NCBI RefSeq assembly: GCF_001536285.1
Contig: NZ_FAOZ01000008.1
Location: 151,118 to 215,117, forward strand
DNA: 64,000 bases
DNA from: Parafrankia irregularis
GTDB taxonomy: Bacteria > Actinomycetota > Actinomycetes > Frankiales > Frankiaceae
Direction: 5' to 3'
This document shows positions 17,286 through 26,233 of the stretch, in pieces (within the stretch, counting starts at the first letter, position 1; every line of letters begins with the position of its first letter). The notes under the pieces were generated by a model, which had not been told where the DNA came from, did no database searches, and was given only the letters and a program-made list of their open reading frames with translations. The position numbers and the translations under genes were made by a program.

Positions 17286-18268
17286 GACCGGGTCCTCGGG
17301 CCCGCAGGGCCGCGCCGGCCGCCAGGTCCTTGCCGATCAGGGCGTGGCGGTGGCGGTGGCGGCGGATCATCGGCCGGGGCGGCACGCCCGCCCGGTGGCC
17401 GATCGCCCAGCACACGCTCCGCCAGCACCGGCCCGCTCTGGCGATTCACCGACCCGGGTATGCCGGCCTGGCCCGCCCCCCGCCGTTGATCGCCCAAACC
17501 GTCGCTCTCGCGGGTCATCGGACGAGTGGACCGGCTCGAGGAGGACCCTGGACCGGCCAGCGTCCGAGGAGGGCCCAGCCCACCCTCACGGTTGCCCCCA
17601 CTGCCGGGCTTGCTCCCCGATCCGCCGGACCCGCTCCGAGCGCGACCGGCCAGCGCGGAGCCGAAGTACGCAAGCTGCATGGCCTGCATACCGGCGCGGA
17701 ACGGCGCGCGGGAAAGCCCCTGCGCGATCATCGCCTGTTCCGCCATCGGCACCAGACGCCAGATGATCCACGGCACGAACGCGGCGATCAGGACGATCGC
17801 CAGCCCGACGAACGTCTCGCCCCACACGCTCTCGTCGGGTGACGGTCGGCCAAGGCCGGGGCGGCCGAGGTCGAAGCCGACCCGGAGCGCGACGAACACC
17901 CCCGGCTTGATCAGGATCACCGCGACGACCAGTTCCACGGACTTGCGCGCCGCCGCCTTCGCCGCGGGCATCGTCATTGCCATAAAGGACAGTGGTGCAA
18001 GCGCGACCACAACATAGATCAGGCTGTTGCGGACCACGAGCTCGAGATAGATCAGCGCGATTCCGAGGTAGACGATAACGACAGGAATCAGGCGGCCGAT
18101 GGTCCCACCTATCCCCCCGTCGAACGGCACCAGGAAGTCACTCGCCAAATCCGGGTCGCGCAGCTCGCCACCGAGAACCCAGTCCGCCATCACATCGGAA
18201 ATCGCGATGAGCTGGTCAACAATCCACGGGAAACCCAGAATGGTAATGACAGCGACATCGCCATTTGA
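17282..18268 (-). pseudogene. TrbL/VirB6-like channel protein, 5' truncated
   Basis: Encodes a polytopic region (PVVIVYLGIALIYLELVV, LIYVVVALAPLSFMAM, LVVAVILIKPGVFVAL, GLAIVLIAAFVPWIIW) followed by a Gly/Ser/Pro-rich tail, as in TrbL-like proteins upstream of SCO6880. The normal N-terminal signal and first membrane segments are missing: the frame enters directly at VITILGFPWIVDQL from unrelated DNA containing a CRISPR-like repeat. The first in-frame ATG is at 18190. It is probably non-functional. Confidence 0.75.
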
Positions 18269-18273
18269 AGTTC

Positions 18274-18302
18274 GTGTTCCCCACGCACGTGGGGAGGATG
18301 AG
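18274..18302. repeat. Solitary type I-E-like CRISPR repeat
   Basis: A 29-nt sequence starting gtgttccccac with a palindromic ccccacg/cgtgggg core and ending gaggatgag. It resembles the repeats at 7-471 but is a different variant. No second copy lies within a few hundred bp. It sits at the truncation point of the TrbL-like gene. Confidence 0.6.
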
Positions 18303-18479
18303 AATTGGACGACGCTCCGACGCACCGAATAGGCGGCCGGTTCGACGCACCCGGGTGGGGTGCCGACCGGAGGGAGGCAGGGCCCCATCCCGGTGCGCGG
18401 TCGGGCCGGACGGGGTCCCGTTCGGCGCGGCGTGTGCGGCGCTCTCGGTCTCGATGTCCGGCCTGGTCGGGCTTGGGGT

Positions 18480-18745
18480 TGCCGCTGGGCGGGGATCGCA
18501 CTGGGGCCGCCAGCGCGGGCGCGACCCCGGGCTGTACGGGCTTAGACTCTTCGGCCGCCCCGGAAGGGACCGTGTCTGGGCCTGGCGGTTCGGCGGCCAC
18601 CACATCTCCCTGAACTACTTGGTCATCGACGGACGACTCGTTGCGACAACCCCCTTGCTTCATCGGTGCCGACCCGGCAAGGAGCGAGCTCCTGGGAAGC
18701 ACCCTGTGCCCTCTTCAAGGTGCCGAAGATGCAGGACACCAACCG
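18480..18745 (+). pseudogene. DUF3500 protein remnant, frameshifted
   Basis: The plus strand encodes GLYGLRLFGRPG, VWAWRFGGHHISLNYLVIDG and VATTP. After a frameshift in the run of C near 18652 it continues CFIGADPARSELLGSTL. This is the signature region of DUF3500 proteins. Both ends are missing, so this is a dead fragment. Confidence 0.65.
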
Positions 18746-19253
18746 ATACGGATATTTAGGACACACCAATTCCATCGAGCGCTGCTCCATCCGTCGGCCA
18801 TGTCCAACATCGTCTCCGTGACAATTCTGTTCTCTGGATCATCGGCCGGTGGTGATGGGGCCTCTCCGCGGGGCCTGCATTGGGCGCCGCCGGACCCGTG
18901 TGAATCGCGCTGGGTGACCAATATGGCCGCATCGCATGGCCCGTAGCTACGGTGCCGGTCGATCTCGCGCTGATGAAGCTCAACGTGGTGCTCTGGCATG
19001 CGAGGCAGGCGCCCGGCGGCGCACGCGCCTGCCCGCCCTGATCTCGAATCCGCGCGCTGGTCGATGAGGGCGCAGGCTTCCCGAGGGACGGCCCGGCCTG
19101 GCCGGGGAGACCGCGGATGTGGTGGATCTGCGGGCTGGTGACTACCGATGCGACGCTGGCATGCACAGCAATCGCACAGCTGGCGCACAGTGCGGGCACG
19201 GTGCATCGGGTCACGCTGAACAGCAGGATCAGCCGGTCTCCGAGGGAGTGCAC
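18746..19253. other. About 500 bp upstream of the dioxygenase gene
   Basis: No gene could be supported on either strand. It contains the promoter side of the dioxygenase gene and, at its left end, AT-richer sequence (18745-18785). A short GAGGGAG at 19240-19246 precedes the ATG at 19254. Confidence 0.5.
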
Positions 19254-20225
19254 ATGGTGGGCAAGCGGAAGGCGAGCCGAATCCGGACGTACGAGGGGCG
19301 TGCCTTGGCCCGGCCCGAGGAGGACATTGTCGATCAGGGGCTGGGGTTCGATGTCGGGACGTTGGTAAGTCGGCGGCGGATGCTTACCTTTCTCGGTGTG
19401 GGTGCCGCGGCAGCGGGTCTGGCTGCCTGCACACCGGGTGAGGTCGGGTCCTTGGGGTCGTCAGGCACGACGACTACCGCTACGGCTACCGCGGCGGCGA
19501 ATGCGGCCGTCGGGGAGATTCCCGAGGAGACAGCAGGCCCCTACCCGGGCGACGGGTCGAACGGGCCAGACGTGCTGGAACAGAGCGGTGTGGTCCGCAG
19601 CGACATCCGGTCCAGTTTCGGCGGGGCGACAGGCACCGCCGAGGGCGTTCCCATGACTCTGGTGCTCACGGTCACCGATCTTGCGAACGGTGGCACGCCT
19701 TTCGCCGGAGTGGCCGTGTACGTGTGGCACTGTGACCGCGAGGGTCGCTACTCCCTGTACTCCGAGGGCATCACCGACCAGAACTACCTGCGCGGGGTCC
19801 AGGTCACCGACGCCACCGGCACGGTCCGCTTCACCAGCATCTTCCCGGCCTGTTACTCGGGGCGCTGGCCGCATATCCACTTCGAGGTCTATCCCGACCA
19901 GGCCAGCATCACCGACTCCACCGCGGCGATCGCCACCTCCCAGGTCGCGCTGCCCCAAGGCGTCTGCGCCACGGTCTACGCCGAGCAGGGCTATGAGGCG
20001 TCGGTGACGAACCTGGCGCAGGTCAGCCTCTCCAGCGACAACGTCTTCGGTGACGACTCGGGCGCCAGCCAGCTCGCGACCGTGACCGGCGACGTCACCA
20101 GTGGCTACACGGTCGCCCTCGCCGTCGGTGTCGACACCACAACCACCCCAGGTAGCAGCGGGGCATCCGGCGGCCAGCCCCCGTCCGGCGCGCCCGGAGG
20201 GCAGCCTCCGGCCACGGCGAGCTGA
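19254..20225 (+). CDS. Intradiol ring-cleavage dioxygenase, exported lipoprotein
   Basis: 323 residues. The start ATG has GAGGGAG about 8 nt upstream. A twin-arginine motif (SRRRMLTFLG, about 39-48) and the lipobox LAAC (Cys about 59) predict Tat export and lipid anchoring. The catalytic domain has VWHCDREGRYSLYS, NYLRGVQVTDATG, FPACYSGRWPHIHFEVYP; the expected Fe(III) ligands are Y166, Y201, H207 and H209. Such proteins open catechol-type rings; the natural substrate of the exported actinobacterial subgroup is not established. The tail after about 290 is Gly/Pro/Ser-rich. A second gene of the operon seems to begin at 20255 but is destroyed. Confidence 0.88.
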   Translation: MVGKRKASRIRTYEGRALARPEEDIVDQGLGFDVGTLVSRRRMLTFLGVGAAAAGLAACTPGEVGSLGSSGTTTTATATAAANAAVGEIPEETAGPYPGDGSNGPDVLEQSGVVRSDIRSSFGGATGTAEGVPMTLVLTVTDLANGGTPFAGVAVYVWHCDREGRYSLYSEGITDQNYLRGVQVTDATGTVRFTSIFPACYSGRWPHIHFEVYPDQASITDSTAAIATSQVALPQGVCATVYAEQGYEASVTNLAQVSLSSDNVFGDDSGASQLATVTGDVTSGYTVALAVGVDTTTTPGSSGASGGQPPSGAPGGQPPATAS

Positions 20226-20254
20226 CCGACCCACCGAAACAGAGGAGAACACCG

Positions 20255-20292
20255 ATGAACCTCGGAGCCGCGGAAATCGGCCTAATTCGATG
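20255..20292 (+). pseudogene. 5' stub of a second operon gene
   Basis: An AGAGGAGAA ribosome binding site ideally precedes ATG 20255, which encodes MNLGAAEIGLIRW and then runs into insertion-sequence DNA with an immediate TGA. The body of the gene was evidently displaced by the IS remnant that follows. Confidence 0.45.
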
Positions 20293-20325
20293 GCCATGAG
20301 TGTGCCATGGTGGCTCACTCATGGC
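20293..20325. repeat. Inverted repeat at the IS remnant edge
   Basis: A 10-bp perfect inverted repeat (gccatgagtg at 20293-20302; complement at 20316-20325) marks the boundary between the operon stub and the transposase remnant and may be part of the element end. Confidence 0.5.
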
Positions 20326-20329
20326 GACG

Positions 20330-20598
20330 GTCCAGGCGGTGTGGTTGGCGAGCTGGTGTTTGACGTGCGCCCAGCCTCCTTCGCTCGGGTTGAGTTCAGG
20401 GGCGTAGGCGGATAGCGCTACGACGGTCAGCCAGGCCGTGTGGGCGGTGAGGAACTGCCGCATGGTCTGGCTGCGGTGGGTGTTGAGGTTGTCCCAGCAC
20501 AGGCTGATCGGGGCACGGAGCTGGTGGTGCGCGGCGGTGATCAGCGTGGCGTAGTCGTTCTCGGCGAAGCTGCGGCGTTCCCCGGGCCGGACCCAGGG
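20330..20598 (-). pseudogene. IS630-like transposase C-terminal remnant
   Basis: The minus strand reads ERRSFAENDYATLITAAHHQL, CWDNLNTHRSQTMRQFL, ALSAYAPELNPSEGGWAHVKHQL, covering the second Asp and the catalytic Glu region of IS630-type DDE enzymes. The N-terminal half is absent. About 325 bp beyond it (20599-20925) hold no recognisable gene. Confidence 0.7.
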
Positions 20599-20925
20599 TT
20601 CTGGTCAGGTCCAGGTCCCCGATGTGCCGGTCCTTGACCTCGACGAGGCCAAGGACCGGCTCGGGCCCGACCTCGACGCGAAGAAACGTTCAGCGGACCG
20701 TCCTTCCTCGCGGCCCACTTCCTCCGTGTCGACGTGGCGGGTTCGGCGAAACTCACCCACTCCGTGGGCGCCGGTCATGTAGTGCCGCGTCTTCACCTGT
20801 GCCTCTGCTGGACATAGGCCGCATCCGGGCCAGCCCCCGTACTCATGAGGCCGTGTCGCGGCCGGGCGGGCACGCCAGGTTCGGGGCTGCCGTTCCCTGC
20901 CACGCCCGCCCGGTATCCGAGGTGG

Positions 20926-21249
20926 CTACTCGCGGCCGAACGGCTGGCCCTGCCGCCCCTGATCAGCCTGCTCACCGCCGAAACGCTCGCCGGACTGCCC
21001 GCTCTGGCCAACACCGACGCCGACGCCGACCAGTTCTCGCAGCCGGTTCTCGACGTACCGCTCGCTGTGGTTGGACTTGTCGGCGATCCGCGCGATCAGG
21101 TCATTGACACCCGTCGCGGCATCCACATCCGATGCGCTGATCTGGCCGAACTGGTCGAGCAGACGGTAGCGAAGCTGCCGCCAGTTCTGACGCAGCTGCT
21201 GCTCCACCTGCCGACGCTGCTGCTGCTCCTGCTGCTCCTGCTGAGTCAT
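20926..21249 (-). CDS. CsbD-like small protein
   Basis: 107 residues from the ATG at 21249, with GAGGAG 7 nt upstream. A Gln-rich N-terminus (MTQQEQQEQQQ) precedes a helical domain (LRQNWRQLRYRLLDQFGQISASD, DLIARIADKSNHSERYVENRL) that follows the CsbD-family pattern of W-x-Q, G-x-I/L-S/T-x-x-D and a closing helix. CsbD proteins are general-stress proteins of unknown biochemical role. The C-terminus is Gly/Gln-rich. The assignment is by pattern, not a close match. Confidence 0.6.
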   Translation of the reverse strand: MTQQEQQEQQQRRQVEQQLRQNWRQLRYRLLDQFGQISASDVDAATGVNDLIARIADKSNHSERYVENRLRELVGVGVGVGQSGQSGERFGGEQADQGRQGQPFGRE

Positions 21250-21994
21250 CGCACTCCTCTTTCGCCTCAACATTTATTCTCTGGAAACGACCCGGGGGGA
21301 ACGCTACCCAGCGGTTCACTGATTCGCGAGCCCGACCGTAGCAGCGGCGTGGCTACCGCCATCGCGCGCAACGGGAGCGTCTCACACTACAATCCCACAT
21401 AGGACCATGAAATCGATGGGCATGCTGCCCGTAAAGAATAGTCCTGTCCGAGCTCAGGCGATCCCCCGGCGGCGGGGCCACGATCACACATATACTTCGT
21501 TCCGCTCGTCTGCGATATACCATGCCACGGAGGCCGCCGCTGCGATCATGGTAACGGCGGCAGGAGGCGAAGGACCGGCACAAGTCGCCAGCACCGGTCT
21601 AGACCCACGGAAGACACGAATCTCGAGCGCCCGGCCGGGAACAGGGGAATTCTTATCCGGAGCCGTCAAGGAGGGGGCGCGGAGAACAGGTGTGGGGCCG
21701 CCGGAGCGGGTTCACATACCGGGAGATCGACCTCTCGGAATAAAGCACGACCTCCGTGGGATCAGCTTCCAAAAGACCGCCATTTCTCCCTTCCGGCTCG
21801 CAGCTTTACCCGAGGATAACTTCCATTATTTTCAGCGCGCCCCCCGAGCCCTTCGTGGACAGCCTTCGACCATCACTCGGGATGACAGCTAGGATTCCGC
21901 TTCCTCCTAGAAGTCGGAGAGTCCACCCGCTCCGACGCCGGCCCCGCCAAGGTTGGCCTGCCCAGCCCTGGCGGGGTGGGCCTGAAACCATCAC

Positions 21995-22051
21995 ATTTGA
22001 CATCGCCAGAGCAGGCGGACGTTGCCGAGAGCGGCACTAGCGATGTCAAAT
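21995..22051. promoter_or_regulatory. 12-bp perfect inverted repeat, 33-nt spacer
   Basis: atttgacatcgc at 21995-22006 and its exact complement at 22040-22051. It could be an operator, a recombination site or a mobile-element end; no neighbouring gene explains it. Confidence 0.4.
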
Positions 22052-23308
22052 ATGCTGATCATCGGTCCGCATCGTCACTGTTTTCAAGGTGGGGCGTTGT
22101 TTGGGTCAATGGACGAGGCGCTGCCCGGTTGTACGCGCAGGATCGTGCGGCTCCCCACCCCGGTCTGCCACGGTTCCTGGCGCCGCGCAGCCCCTCTCGA
22201 CACAGACGTCGCCGACAGTCCCCTCCCCCGCGACAGCGGATCCCTCGCCCCGACAAGCCGGCGTGGCCCGCCGATCCTCGCCGACCGGCAGCATCCGCCG
22301 ACCAGCAACCGACGAACGCACCCGCAATACCCTGACGCAGTCTCACCTTCTACGCGCCGCATAGTTGACATGCCAGGGTCCCGGCAGGCCCCTTTATCCG
22401 GGTCCTTCCGCCCATCGTTCAGGTAACCCACACGCACAAATCGCGTCTATGCAGCGCATGCATCAACCGTCCACCGCCATGGCGCGGGAGACCACACGCG
22501 GCCACGATGTGCACCGCGTCACCGCTCGAGACCTTTAGCCTCGTTCTCCGACTCCTGCCGGCCGCCCCGACGGCGTTGCCTACTCAGACCTCGACAAGGC
22601 GGGCATCATGCCTGCCCGGACCAGTCCGGATCATCACGTGGCCCGCTACAGTTGCGCTTCTCCAGGGCAGCCACGTCACGCGGGATCGCCGCATCCCTGC
22701 GGCTGCGGCACATCATCCAGCCGGGTCGGATGCAGCACCGACAACCCGCACGCTGGTCGTGGCGGTCAACGATGGAAAGCCGATAGCCTCCATGACATTT
22801 TTTCAACCCCCAGAATATTGAAGTCGCAAAATAGTCCGAGGCTACTATCGACTTGTTAATTCGTACACCAGGCGCCGTTGCGAACGATTCACTGCGCCCG
22901 CCGCCCCCTGGAACCAGAAGTAACAGAGGGCAGCCTTGTCGAATTTGGGGACTACTCCTCGACCGCTACCTCAGCGCTTCTGCTACAAGCGGCTACAATT
23001 CTGGTCGGACCGCAGGCCACGGTCATGACACTGAACCCTGTGCACGCATACGGCTACCTGACACTTGACGTACAGGGGCCGGAATGACGCTCGCTGTGCG
23101 GGCCAGCAGAGGCGTCCAGCCGGTGCACCTACCACCGGGCCAGCGACAACGTCGGCAGACACGTGCGACGGCCGCTGTCCATCCGCCCCGGCGATGGCCG
23201 ATGGAGATCACCACGGCCGCATCGGCGACTCCTCCCGCTGGCAGTTGTCGCCGATCCGGTGTCAGTTGCTGACAGCACGCACCCGTCGCCAGATCCCCCA
23301 CGACAGCT

Positions 23309-23328
23309 AGTTGCTGAATTCTGCAACT
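23309..23328. promoter_or_regulatory. Possible operator upstream of the first arsR-type gene
   Basis: agttgc/gcaact arms around tgaattct, followed by acttctaagatagt, which resembles acttcatcagatagt in the pckG inverted repeat. It lies about 110 bp before the arsR-type start and may be an ArsR-family site. Confidence 0.35.
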
Positions 23329-23440
23329 TCTAAGATAGTACTGTCTTGACGTTGCCGGGCGGTCGCGCACGGGGGGCGGCCGGGCGGGCTTGGCGTCATG
23401 GACGGTGAACGTGGCTGTACTGGCTGAAAGGGGTGCCCTG

Positions 23441-23782
23441 GTGGTGGTTCCACTGCATCAGGTGAAGGCGGAGTTCTTCCGCATGTTGGGGCATCCCGTT
23501 CGAATCCGGGTGCTGGAGTTGCTGGTGGACGGGCCGATGCCGGTGCGGGATCTGCTGGCGAAGATCGAGGTGGAGCCGCCGAACCTGTCACAGCACCTCG
23601 CGGTGTTGCGCCGCTCGGGCCTTGTGACGGCGACCCGCGAGGGGCCGACCGTGGTGTATGCGCTGGCGGGTGGGGATGTGGCCGATCTGATGGGGGCCGC
23701 ACGCCGGATCCTGACGGAGGTGGCGGCGGGGCAGGTCGGTTTGTTGGAACAGCTGCGCGAGGCCGAAGCCGGCCGGTCATGA
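23441..23782 (+). CDS. ArsR-family winged-helix regulator (1)
   Basis: 113 residues from the GTG pair at 23441/23444, with GAAAGGGG about 8 nt upstream; this start aligns with the paralog at 28320. The winged helix contains VKAEFFRMLGHPVRIRVLELL and LLAKIEVEPPNLSQHLAVLRRSGLV as the recognition helix, then GPTVVYALAG as the wing. No Cys/His metal-binding pair typical of metal sensors is seen in the recognition helix, so it probably senses something else. It precedes the malic-enzyme-like gene by 64 bp, likely one operon. Confidence 0.85.
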   Translation: MVVPLHQVKAEFFRMLGHPVRIRVLELLVDGPMPVRDLLAKIEVEPPNLSQHLAVLRRSGLVTATREGPTVVYALAGGDVADLMGAARRILTEVAAGQVGLLEQLREAEAGRS

Positions 23783-23846
23783 GAGGGCCACGGAGGCGGC
23801 GACCGATGCCGCCGGCTCGGCGGCCTGGCGCCGTGGGGACGGTCTC

Positions 23847-25076
23847 GTGACGTCCCGCGGATCGGCCCGGGTGAATCCGGCGTTCGGTCTCGCGGTGTAC
23901 GTGTCCGCGCAGGCTCGGCCGGCTCTCGAGACGGTTCTCGCGCGGGCCCCGGGCATGGTGGTGGTGCAGACCGATGATCCTGGCCCGGATAGCTGCCGGC
24001 GGATCACCGTGGACGCGGACAGCGGGTCGACCCCGTTGTGGCTGGTACACGCACTGCAGGAGACATTGGGGTCCGAGCTTCTCCATACCGAGGATCCGGT
24101 GTTCGCGGTCGCGTCCACGGGGAAGCTCGGCCAGTCGCTGCGGGCGTCGATCGCCACGGGGCGGGACCTGGCGTTGTTGGACGTGGACGCGGACCGTCGC
24201 GTGGTCCGCCATCTGTCCACCCATCCGGGGCAGACCGACAGGTTCAGCGGCCGGACCCGCAGAGTGGCCCTGCTCAGCGACGCCAGCGCGGTGCTGGACT
24301 TCGAGCCGTTGCCGGCCGGGGCCTCGTTGCCGGCGGTGGAATCCCAGGCCGTCCACCTGCACCGGGAAACCGGTTTCGATGTTGTTCCGATCCCGATCAC
24401 GGTCGATGGTCCCGACGAGCTCGCCTCTGCGATCCGCATGATCGATGCGGGGTTCGGTGCCTCGGTGCTGGTGCACACGCATGTCCGCCACATCGACGCG
24501 GTGCGCGCCGCCCTGCGGCCCGGTCCCGCGCCGCATCCGGTACTCCTCGACACCATCAACGATGGTTTCGCCGTGGCGGCCGCGGCAGCCGCCTTGAACC
24601 ATCTGCGGCTTCGGGACATCGGACCGGGGCAGGCTCGGGTGGCCGTCGTGGACCCGCACCGCGGTGGGGATCTCGCCGGTCTCCTGCTGGCCGCCGGCAT
24701 CGGCGATCTGATGTTGTACGACCCGGTCATCTACGGTGTGCAGCTGCTGCACCAGCTCGCGGACCGTCTCGATCTCATTGTCGACCTGATCGGTCTGGCG
24801 GCACCCCCCGTAGGTCCCGCGGTGTTACGCGCCCGGCCCGAGGCACCACCCCGTCTCACCCAGGCGACCATGCAGCCACGGCCCCTGCACGCGCTGCCGG
24901 GCCTGCTGCGCGCCGCCGTGACCGCCCGCCGATCGATCACCATGGCTGCTCGCGTCGCCGCAGTCCATGCCGTCGCGGAGCAGGCTCCCTTCGGCGCCCT
25001 GCTTCCACGACCAGACCATCCCCACCTCGTGTCAGCGGTTTCGGACGCCGCCCTGTCAGTGCTGTCCACTCCCTGA
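23847..25076 (+). CDS. Malic-enzyme-like pseudoenzyme
   Basis: 409 residues. Residues about 10-90 resemble an ACT-like N-terminal domain. The rest follows NAD-malic enzymes of actinobacteria in order: RVALLSDASAVLDFEPL, GFDVVPIPITVDGPDE, GFGASVLVHTHV, AVAAAAAALNHLRL and LAGLLLAAGIGDLMLYDP. Key catalytic elements are replaced: the EGKA lysine motif reads ESQA, the metal-binding LEDI reads VHTH, and DDQHGTA reads DTINDGFA. It should not decarboxylate malate and may be a sensor or regulatory subunit. It is co-transcribed with the preceding ArsR-type gene. The start GTG at 23847 is the first in frame. Confidence 0.6.
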   Translation: MTSRGSARVNPAFGLAVYVSAQARPALETVLARAPGMVVVQTDDPGPDSCRRITVDADSGSTPLWLVHALQETLGSELLHTEDPVFAVASTGKLGQSLRASIATGRDLALLDVDADRRVVRHLSTHPGQTDRFSGRTRRVALLSDASAVLDFEPLPAGASLPAVESQAVHLHRETGFDVVPIPITVDGPDELASAIRMIDAGFGASVLVHTHVRHIDAVRAALRPGPAPHPVLLDTINDGFAVAAAAAALNHLRLRDIGPGQARVAVVDPHRGGDLAGLLLAAGIGDLMLYDPVIYGVQLLHQLADRLDLIVDLIGLAAPPVGPAVLRARPEAPPRLTQATMQPRPLHALPGLLRAAVTARRSITMAARVAAVHAVAEQAPFGALLPRPDHPHLVSAVSDAALSVLSTP

Positions 25077-25233
25077 TCCCGGCGGACCCGCCCAACCGCC
25101 CCGCACCCATGTCCATTACTTGCGGATATTAGCAATTCAACATTTCTGGAGGCAGTGACATCATCATGGCTATATGTATGCGGGACGCCGCCCATCCGCA
25201 GGTCCGGCCCGGCCGCCCTGCCCCCAAGGCAAC

Positions 25234-25455
25234 ATGGTGAACACGGGGCTTACCTCACAGGCGATCTCGCTCCGCGCGTTGCCCTACCGGGATGAGCTGG
25301 CCGCGTACCGGTACCGGCCGACCCCGAACCTGCTCGTGGGTGTCATCGTCGCGGTCGTCACGCTCCCGCCGGCGTGGGGTCTCGGTGTCACCTCCGGAGC
25401 GGCAGCCTCGGCGGGGCTCATCGCCGCGATCGTCGCCGGTGCCGTCGCGACGAAG
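25234..25455 (+). pseudogene. SulP transporter N-terminal fragment
   Basis: MVNTGLTSQ...RPTPNLLVGVIVAVVTLPPAWGLGVTSG and GLIAAIVAGAVAT match the first part of the full SulP at 30574. After this the frame runs into unrelated DNA (transposase remnant), so the transporter is destroyed. Its position after the ArsR/malic-like pair mirrors the full SulP later in the cluster. Confidence 0.7.
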
Positions 25456-25489
25456 ACCGGGACAGGCCGTGGGATGCAACGCCGTGCTC

Positions 25490-25720
25490 GTGATCGGCGC
25501 GGCCGATTCGTCGCTCGCGTTCATGGCCTGGCACCAGCGGACGGAGTCGGCAGGGGCATCGTTGAGAACGCGAGTGGAAGCACGCAGACGGACGTGGGCA
25601 CCTCGGGGTGTCCAGCGCATCTGCTGTTTGTGGACCACGCGTCCGCCGATGATCTGGTTGGCGGATTCAGCGGTGAACCTGTCTGCCTGCCTGGTGCCGA
25701 GACAGCGCCACCAGCGGAGG
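25490..25720 (-). pseudogene. Transposase C-terminal remnant
   Basis: The minus strand encodes ADRFTAESANQIIGGRVVHK, QQMRWTPRGAHVRLRASTRV and LNDAP. This matches the end of transposases in which KKQQMRW(T/S)PRGAH is diagnostic (ISKra4-like, by memory). The rest, up to about 26100, is degraded. It interrupts the SulP fragment. Confidence 0.55.
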
Positions 25721-26157
25721 CTGGGCAGGGTGCTGGGTGCGCAGCGCGATCGCGCGGCTGTTTGTACGTCGGTTGGCGCGGGCGCAGGCCGGGCAGCAGG
25801 CCTGGTCGGAGAAGGCGGTGTCGACCTAGCTGGCGAGGACCTGGTGGGCCTCTGCGACCCGCATCCCGGCGCTGACGAAGTGAGAGCGGGCTGCTCACAC
25901 ACGCCGACCTCGACGAGGGCGGCGCCTGGCACAGCACCGGGAACGCCGCGGGTCTGCCACAGCCCTCCAGACCAGCAGCACGCTCCACCGCCGCAGACCG
26001 GGCACTGCCGACCCGGGGCTCGCGCGGAAGGCGTGGCTTCGACGATGCAGCATCGGTCGTCGAAGGGCTGTTGCGCGCCCCAAAGTCCGGACGCGATCGC
26101 GATGCGCCCTGCTTGGGGCCGTCGACCTACCCGCAACAACACATGGACGACCTTCCC

Positions 26158-26193
26158 TCTCAACTATCTGACGACTTCATCAGATAGTTGAGA
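26158..26193. promoter_or_regulatory. Operator-like inverted repeat upstream of pckG
   Basis: A perfect 14-bp inverted repeat (tctcaactatctga at 26158-26171, complement at 26180-26193) with an 8-nt spacer, ending 40 bp before the pckG start. Size and position fit an ArsR-type operator. A 12-bp part (acttcatcagat) recurs inverted before the second arsR gene. Confidence 0.65.
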
Positions 26194-26233
26194 TACAGTT
26201 CGATCGTCTGACAGTCTGCCGAAGGAGTGGGAG

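Larger units (their letters stand above)
21250..23440. other. About 2.2 kb without a supported gene
   Basis: Open frames here are short, lack ribosome binding sites and overlap on both strands; none resembles a known family. Base composition is mixed, with AT-richer patches (21400-21560, 21780-21850, 22790-22870). An inverted repeat at 21995-22051 is listed separately. The stretch may be decayed DNA plus the upstream region of the arsR-type gene. Confidence 0.55.

Noticed and set aside
18274-18388. Extension of the TrbL-like protein through the CRISPR-like repeat (SSPRAWGT)
   Set aside because: This peptide is a known artefact of translating CRISPR repeats, so the true gene is truncated.
18756-19253. 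Minus-strand frame upstream of the dioxygenase
   Set aside because: Composition is unlike coding DNA of this genome and no family is recognised.
21484-21669. Small minus-strand frame with a hydrophobic patch (MIAAAASVAWYIADE)
   Set aside because: Could be a membrane peptide but lacks a ribosome binding site and context.
21407-21892. Plus-strand frame of 161 codons
   Set aside because: No ribosome binding site, no homology pattern, and unfavourable codon use; left as gene-free DNA.
22878-23087. Plus-strand 69-codon frame
   Set aside because: Sequence looks partly protein-like, but there is no ribosome binding site or recognisable domain.
23307-24752. Minus-strand open frame opposite the malic-like gene
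   Set aside because: Pro/Arg/Gly-rich with no motif; the plus strand matches a known fold.
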